From Sphingobacteriales bacterium (lineage in GTDB: Bacteria > Bacteroidota > Bacteroidia > Chitinophagales > Chitinophagaceae), in the NCBI GenBank assembly GCA_947463665.1, contig CANHUD010000111.1, forward strand, positions 1 to 7,474: 7,474 nucleotides of DNA, in the 5' to 3' direction. Shown piece by piece: positions 4,653-7,474 of this stretch. Under the pieces are notes generated by a model, which searched no databases, was not told where the DNA came from, and was given only the letters and a program-made list of their open reading frames with translations. The translations under genes were made by a program, and so were the position numbers. Every line of letters begins with the position of its first letter. The stretch's first letter is position 1.

Positions 4653-7474
4653 ATGAATACTTTTTCTTTTTTATTCCGGATCTGTGTTTTTTGTTTCTGC
4701 CTGCTGAGTGGTGCTATTCAACCCTTAACGGCGCAATTAAAACAGGATGATTTCCAGCTTTCCGGCGTTGCCCGGTTTATTGATGCGAATTGCATACAGT
4801 TAACACCGGAAGTAGGTAGCCAGGGTGGTGCTATCTGGTATCAGAAAAAAATCAACCTTACCTATGATTTTGAAGTCAATGCGCGAATCAATCTTGGTCG
4901 GTTGGATGTAAATGGTGCGGATGGAATGGTTTTTGCCTTGCAGCCGTTGAGCAATTCCATAGGCCAGTCGGGTGGGGGTATGGGAATTATGGATGTAAAT
5001 CCCTCTCTCGCAGTAGAGTTTGATACGTATCAGAATCCTCATGATCCGTCATTTGATCATATTGCCCTTGTAAAAAATGGGAATATAAACCACACGGCCT
5101 CACCGGGAAACACGCTTAAGGGTCCATTTCCACTGCTGCCCAACGGAGCCAACGCGGAAGATAATCAGTACCGTCCGGTCAAAATCATCTGGACTGCCGC
5201 CACCAAACGTTTTCAGGCATTTTATAACGATGTCCTGCTCATAGATCATACAGAGGATATTGTCAATACCATCTTCAACGGAGATCCAAACGTGTACTGG
5301 GGATTCACGGCTGCTACCGGCGGCTCTATAAACGATCACCGGGTCTGTCTGGAATCGTACAATGTAGTAAAAGGGGAGGATTGCGTTGGTGCAAACATTC
5401 TTGAGCGCGATACCACCATTTGCATAGGAAAGGATATCGTACTCACTACTGAAGCTACCCGTTTTGAACCGGGTGATTGCAGTTCTTTTTCAGCATCTCT
5501 CCGGGATAAACTAATTGCCTGCTGGCCATTCAACGGAAATGCCCTGGACCAGTCAGGAAATGGCCATAATGGTACGGTGTCAGGCGCACAGTTAACTACT
5601 AACCGAATGGGTGAGTCTAATAAAGCCTATCAGTTTGGAGGCAATGATGTCATCACCATTCCTGATCATCCGGATCTGCGGCTGGATAAGATGGATTTCA
5701 CCATCAGTGCATGGGTTGATATGAGTGCCGCAGATAAATTTATCATATACAAAGGAGAGGGAACAGGTCTTAATACGCCCAAATTCATCTTCAACTATCA
5801 GAACGGTAAAATTGGCTTCCACGTTAACGGACCCGGATTGGGCGCAGGTATATGGACCTACAGCCAGACGTTTACCGCTACGGGCTGGACATTGCTATCC
5901 GTGATGCGCACGAGTAATACCCTGATTTTTTACGCGAATGACAAGCAGATCGGTCAGTTTGCCTTTTTCCACGACATACCGTCCACTGCCGGATTCCCTT
6001 TAAGAATCGGAGGGGCAGAACCAGGTGGTAGTGGAGGATGGAATGGAAAATTAGACGATATCACCATATTTCACCGGGTACTTGCATCCAACGAACTGGG
6101 TGAACTGATGACCAGCCGCAGAACCTTTCGCTGGTCAACAGGTGAAACTACTTCATCGATAAAGGTCAAACCATCTGTCACAACAAAATATTACCTGACT
6201 GTTCAGCAGGGTACTCTTGAATGTACCGACAGTGTTCAAGTAACGGTGGCATCATTACCAACGGTAGACATTCAGCCTGCTTCTGTTACGCTATGCACAG
6301 ATGATCCTGTAACCCTTACAGCGGTCAGTCCGTTTCAGGGCCTTACGTATTCATGGTCCCCCTCTATCGGACTGTCTTCCGTGTCTACCGCCTCTGTTAC
6401 CGCAAGACCTCCTTCTACAACGCAATACTCCGTTACGGTTACGGATATATATGGATGTACCGGTTCAGATAACGCGCAGGTGATTGTAGCGGTACGGCCT
6501 TTTGTTCAGATTCAGCCTTCTTCCACTAAGATTTGCCTCGGAGAATCTGTTGATCTGCAAACACTCGCATCCGGTCCCGGCCTGGTATATCAATGGTCGC
6601 CTTCCTCAACGCTGAGTGCAGCCAGCGGGCCGTCTGTGATGGCTACTCCCACCACCACTACCCGCTACAAAGTATCCGTTACCACCAGCCAGGGATGTAC
6701 CACTGCAGACTCAGTCATCATTCTTGTATCATCCGTTGCAGCTCCGGTATTTCAACCCGCTGTTCCACTGGTATGTATCGGTTCTTCCATCACCCTCCGC
6801 ATTGCTAACCTGGGCAGTGATGTCCGGTATATATGGAGCCCAACAACCGGTCTGTCGGCCGGAGAAGGCTCTACCATTATTGCCAGCCCATCCACCACCA
6901 CTACCTACACGGTAACAGCCAGTGATGCAGCCGGATGTGTGGCAACGGGTAGCATAACGGTCAATACAGCGCCTCTGCCGGTAATCTCTGCTTCGCCTAC
7001 TTCCGCCAGCATCTGCCTGGGTTCTTCGGTAGCCCTTCGGGCTTCCTCCACCAGCACTGGGGTAAACTTCGACTGGACGCCCACCATCGGTCTTTCTACA
7101 CCCACCGGAGCCGCCGTTACAGCTATACCGATCCGGAGCACTACCTACAGGTTAACCGGAACCGATGCCAAAGGTTGCTCGTCCACGCTGGATATTCCGG
7201 TCACGGTTCTTCCCATACCCTCCGTCAATGCCGGTCCGGATTATCAGATCGCCGTGGGCGACAGAATCCAGCTGAATCCGATTTTCAGCGCAGACGTCGT
7301 GAATTTCCGTTGGTCACCGGCATCTGGTCTCAGCTGCCAGACCTGTTCCAAACCTGAGCTCAGACCACGCTCCTCCGGGGTATATGCGCTGGAGGTCAGG
7401 AATGCTGCGGGCTGTGTGGCTTCCGACAGCCTTCGGGTGGAACTGATCTGTTCCGATAAGAATCTCTTCATCCC
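4653..7474 (+). CDS. Secreted L-type lectin / LamG / Ig-like repeat adhesin, probable T9SS type B substrate (3' end cut)
   Basis: Open for 940 codons from ATG 4653 to the window edge, no stop reached. Residues 1-27 are a Sec signal peptide, probably cut after LTA (A27/Q28). Residues 34-241 form an L-type lectin domain: ADGMVF with D90, then VEFDTYQN followed by DP and H136. E122, D124, Y126, N128, D131 and H136 align with the Mn/Ca ligands of concanavalin A. Residues about 276-489 are a LamG-type domain, from WPFNGNALDQSGNGHNG (291-307) to GKLDDITIFHRVL (465-477), set inside the first Ig-like repeat (251-533). Five more Ig/PKD-like repeats follow to residue 932. The last codons, C933 and then SDKNLFI, are the usual lead-in to the gliding-motility-type C-terminal domain (CHU_C) used for T9SS type B sorting; that domain itself would lie beyond the window. 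Likely role: carbohydrate-binding surface or released adhesin. Ligand unknown. It probably has its own promoter after the terminator, but none is clear. Confidence 0.93.
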   Translation, partial: MNTFSFLFRICVFCFCLLSGAIQPLTAQLKQDDFQLSGVARFIDANCIQLTPEVGSQGGAIWYQKKINLTYDFEVNARINLGRLDVNGADGMVFALQPLSNSIGQSGGGMGIMDVNPSLAVEFDTYQNPHDPSFDHIALVKNGNINHTASPGNTLKGPFPLLPNGANAEDNQYRPVKIIWTAATKRFQAFYNDVLLIDHTEDIVNTIFNGDPNVYWGFTAATGGSINDHRVCLESYNVVKGEDCVGANILERDTTICIGKDIVLTTEATRFEPGDCSSFSASLRDKLIACWPFNGNALDQSGNGHNGTVSGAQLTTNRMGESNKAYQFGGNDVITIPDHPDLRLDKMDFTISAWVDMSAADKFIIYKGEGTGLNTPKFIFNYQNGKIGFHVNGPGLGAGIWTYSQTFTATGWTLLSVMRTSNTLIFYANDKQIGQFAFFHDIPSTAGFPLRIGGAEPGGSGGWNGKLDDITIFHRVLASNELGELMTSRRTFRWSTGETTSSIKVKPSVTTKYYLTVQQGTLECTDSVQVTVASLPTVDIQPASVTLCTDDPVTLTAVSPFQGLTYSWSPSIGLSSVSTASVTARPPSTTQYSVTVTDIYGCTGSDNAQVIVAVRPFVQIQPSSTKICLGESVDLQTLASGPGLVYQWSPSSTLSAASGPSVMATPTTTTRYKVSVTTSQGCTTADSVIILVSSVAAPVFQPAVPLVCIGSSITLRIANLGSDVRYIWSPTTGLSAGEGSTIIASPSTTTTYTVTASDAAGCVATGSITVNTAPLPVISASPTSASICLGSSVALRASSTSTGVNFDWTPTIGLSTPTGAAVTAIPIRSTTYRLTGTDAKGCSSTLDIPVTVLPIPSVNAGPDYQIAVGDRIQLNPIFSADVVNFRWSPASGLSCQTCSKPELRPRSSGVYALEVRNAAGCVASDSLRVELICSDKNLFI
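6261..7448 (+). repeat. Five tandem Ig/PKD-like protein repeats, about 240 bp period
   Basis: Within the lectin protein, residues 537-932 consist of five repeats. First Cys residues are at 548, 628, 708 and 788; Trp residues at 568, 648, 728, 808 and 887; second Cys residues at 602, 682, 762, 842 and 921. Spacing is exactly 80 residues for the first four and 79 for the last step. Each has a WSP/WTP strand, GLS or a similar turn, a Thr-rich TTTY strand and a GC near the end. DNA copies are diverged, so this is old duplication at protein level. Confidence 0.85.

Noticed and set aside
6593..7141. Short frames on both strands within the Ig-like repeats
   Set aside because: They are by-products of the Ser/Thr/Pro-rich coding sequence of the large lectin protein, which is open throughout.

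Overview
The window looks like a chromosomal piece of a Bacteroidota bacterium, most likely in or near the Chitinophagaceae (family placement is inference). The evidence is a SusC/SusD pair, a lipoprotein with a SusD-type N-terminus, Bacteroidota-style promoter elements (TAnnTTTG), an absence of clear Shine-Dalgarno sequences, and a large modular surface protein ending in the lead-in to a type IX secretion (T9SS) type B sorting domain.

Layout. (1) Bases 1-2031, + strand: the C-terminal end of a SusC-type TonB-dependent outer-membrane transporter, then a complete SusD-like lipoprotein. This is the 3' end of a nutrient-uptake operon, and it closes with a strong bidirectional terminator at 2049-2085. 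(2) Bases 2095-2436, - strand: a small SLOG/DUF2493 (YspA/cpYpsA-like) nucleotide-binding-fold protein, convergent with susD and sharing the terminator. (3) A 152-bp divergent intergenic region holding a good promoter for the SLOG gene, a weaker one for the rightward genes, and a cluster of TTGTT/AACAA half-sites. (4) Bases 2589-4572, + strand: a two-gene unit of a Bcs1-like AAA ATPase and a WYL-domain regulator, 7 bases apart. A perfect 18-bp palindrome overlaps the WYL stop codon and is followed by a short hairpin with a T-run. (5) From 4653 to the window end, + strand: a very large secreted protein, cut by the right edge. It has a signal peptide, an L-type (legume-like) lectin domain with a complete set of expected metal ligands, a LamG/concanavalin-type domain lodged inside the first Ig-like repeat, five further Ig/PKD-like repeats with a nearly exact 80-residue period, and the opening residues of a probable gliding-motility/T9SS type B C-terminal domain.

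How it fits together. SusC/SusD would bind and import an oligomeric nutrient whose identity cannot be told here, as no enzyme is present. The SLOG, AAA and WYL genes share a divergent control region and could be one regulated nucleotide-sensing/ATPase module; this is the best candidate for an undescribed system, but the link rests on gene order only. The lectin-LamG protein is probably a cell-surface or secreted carbohydrate-binding adhesin. No RNA genes, insertion sequences or CRISPR arrays were seen.
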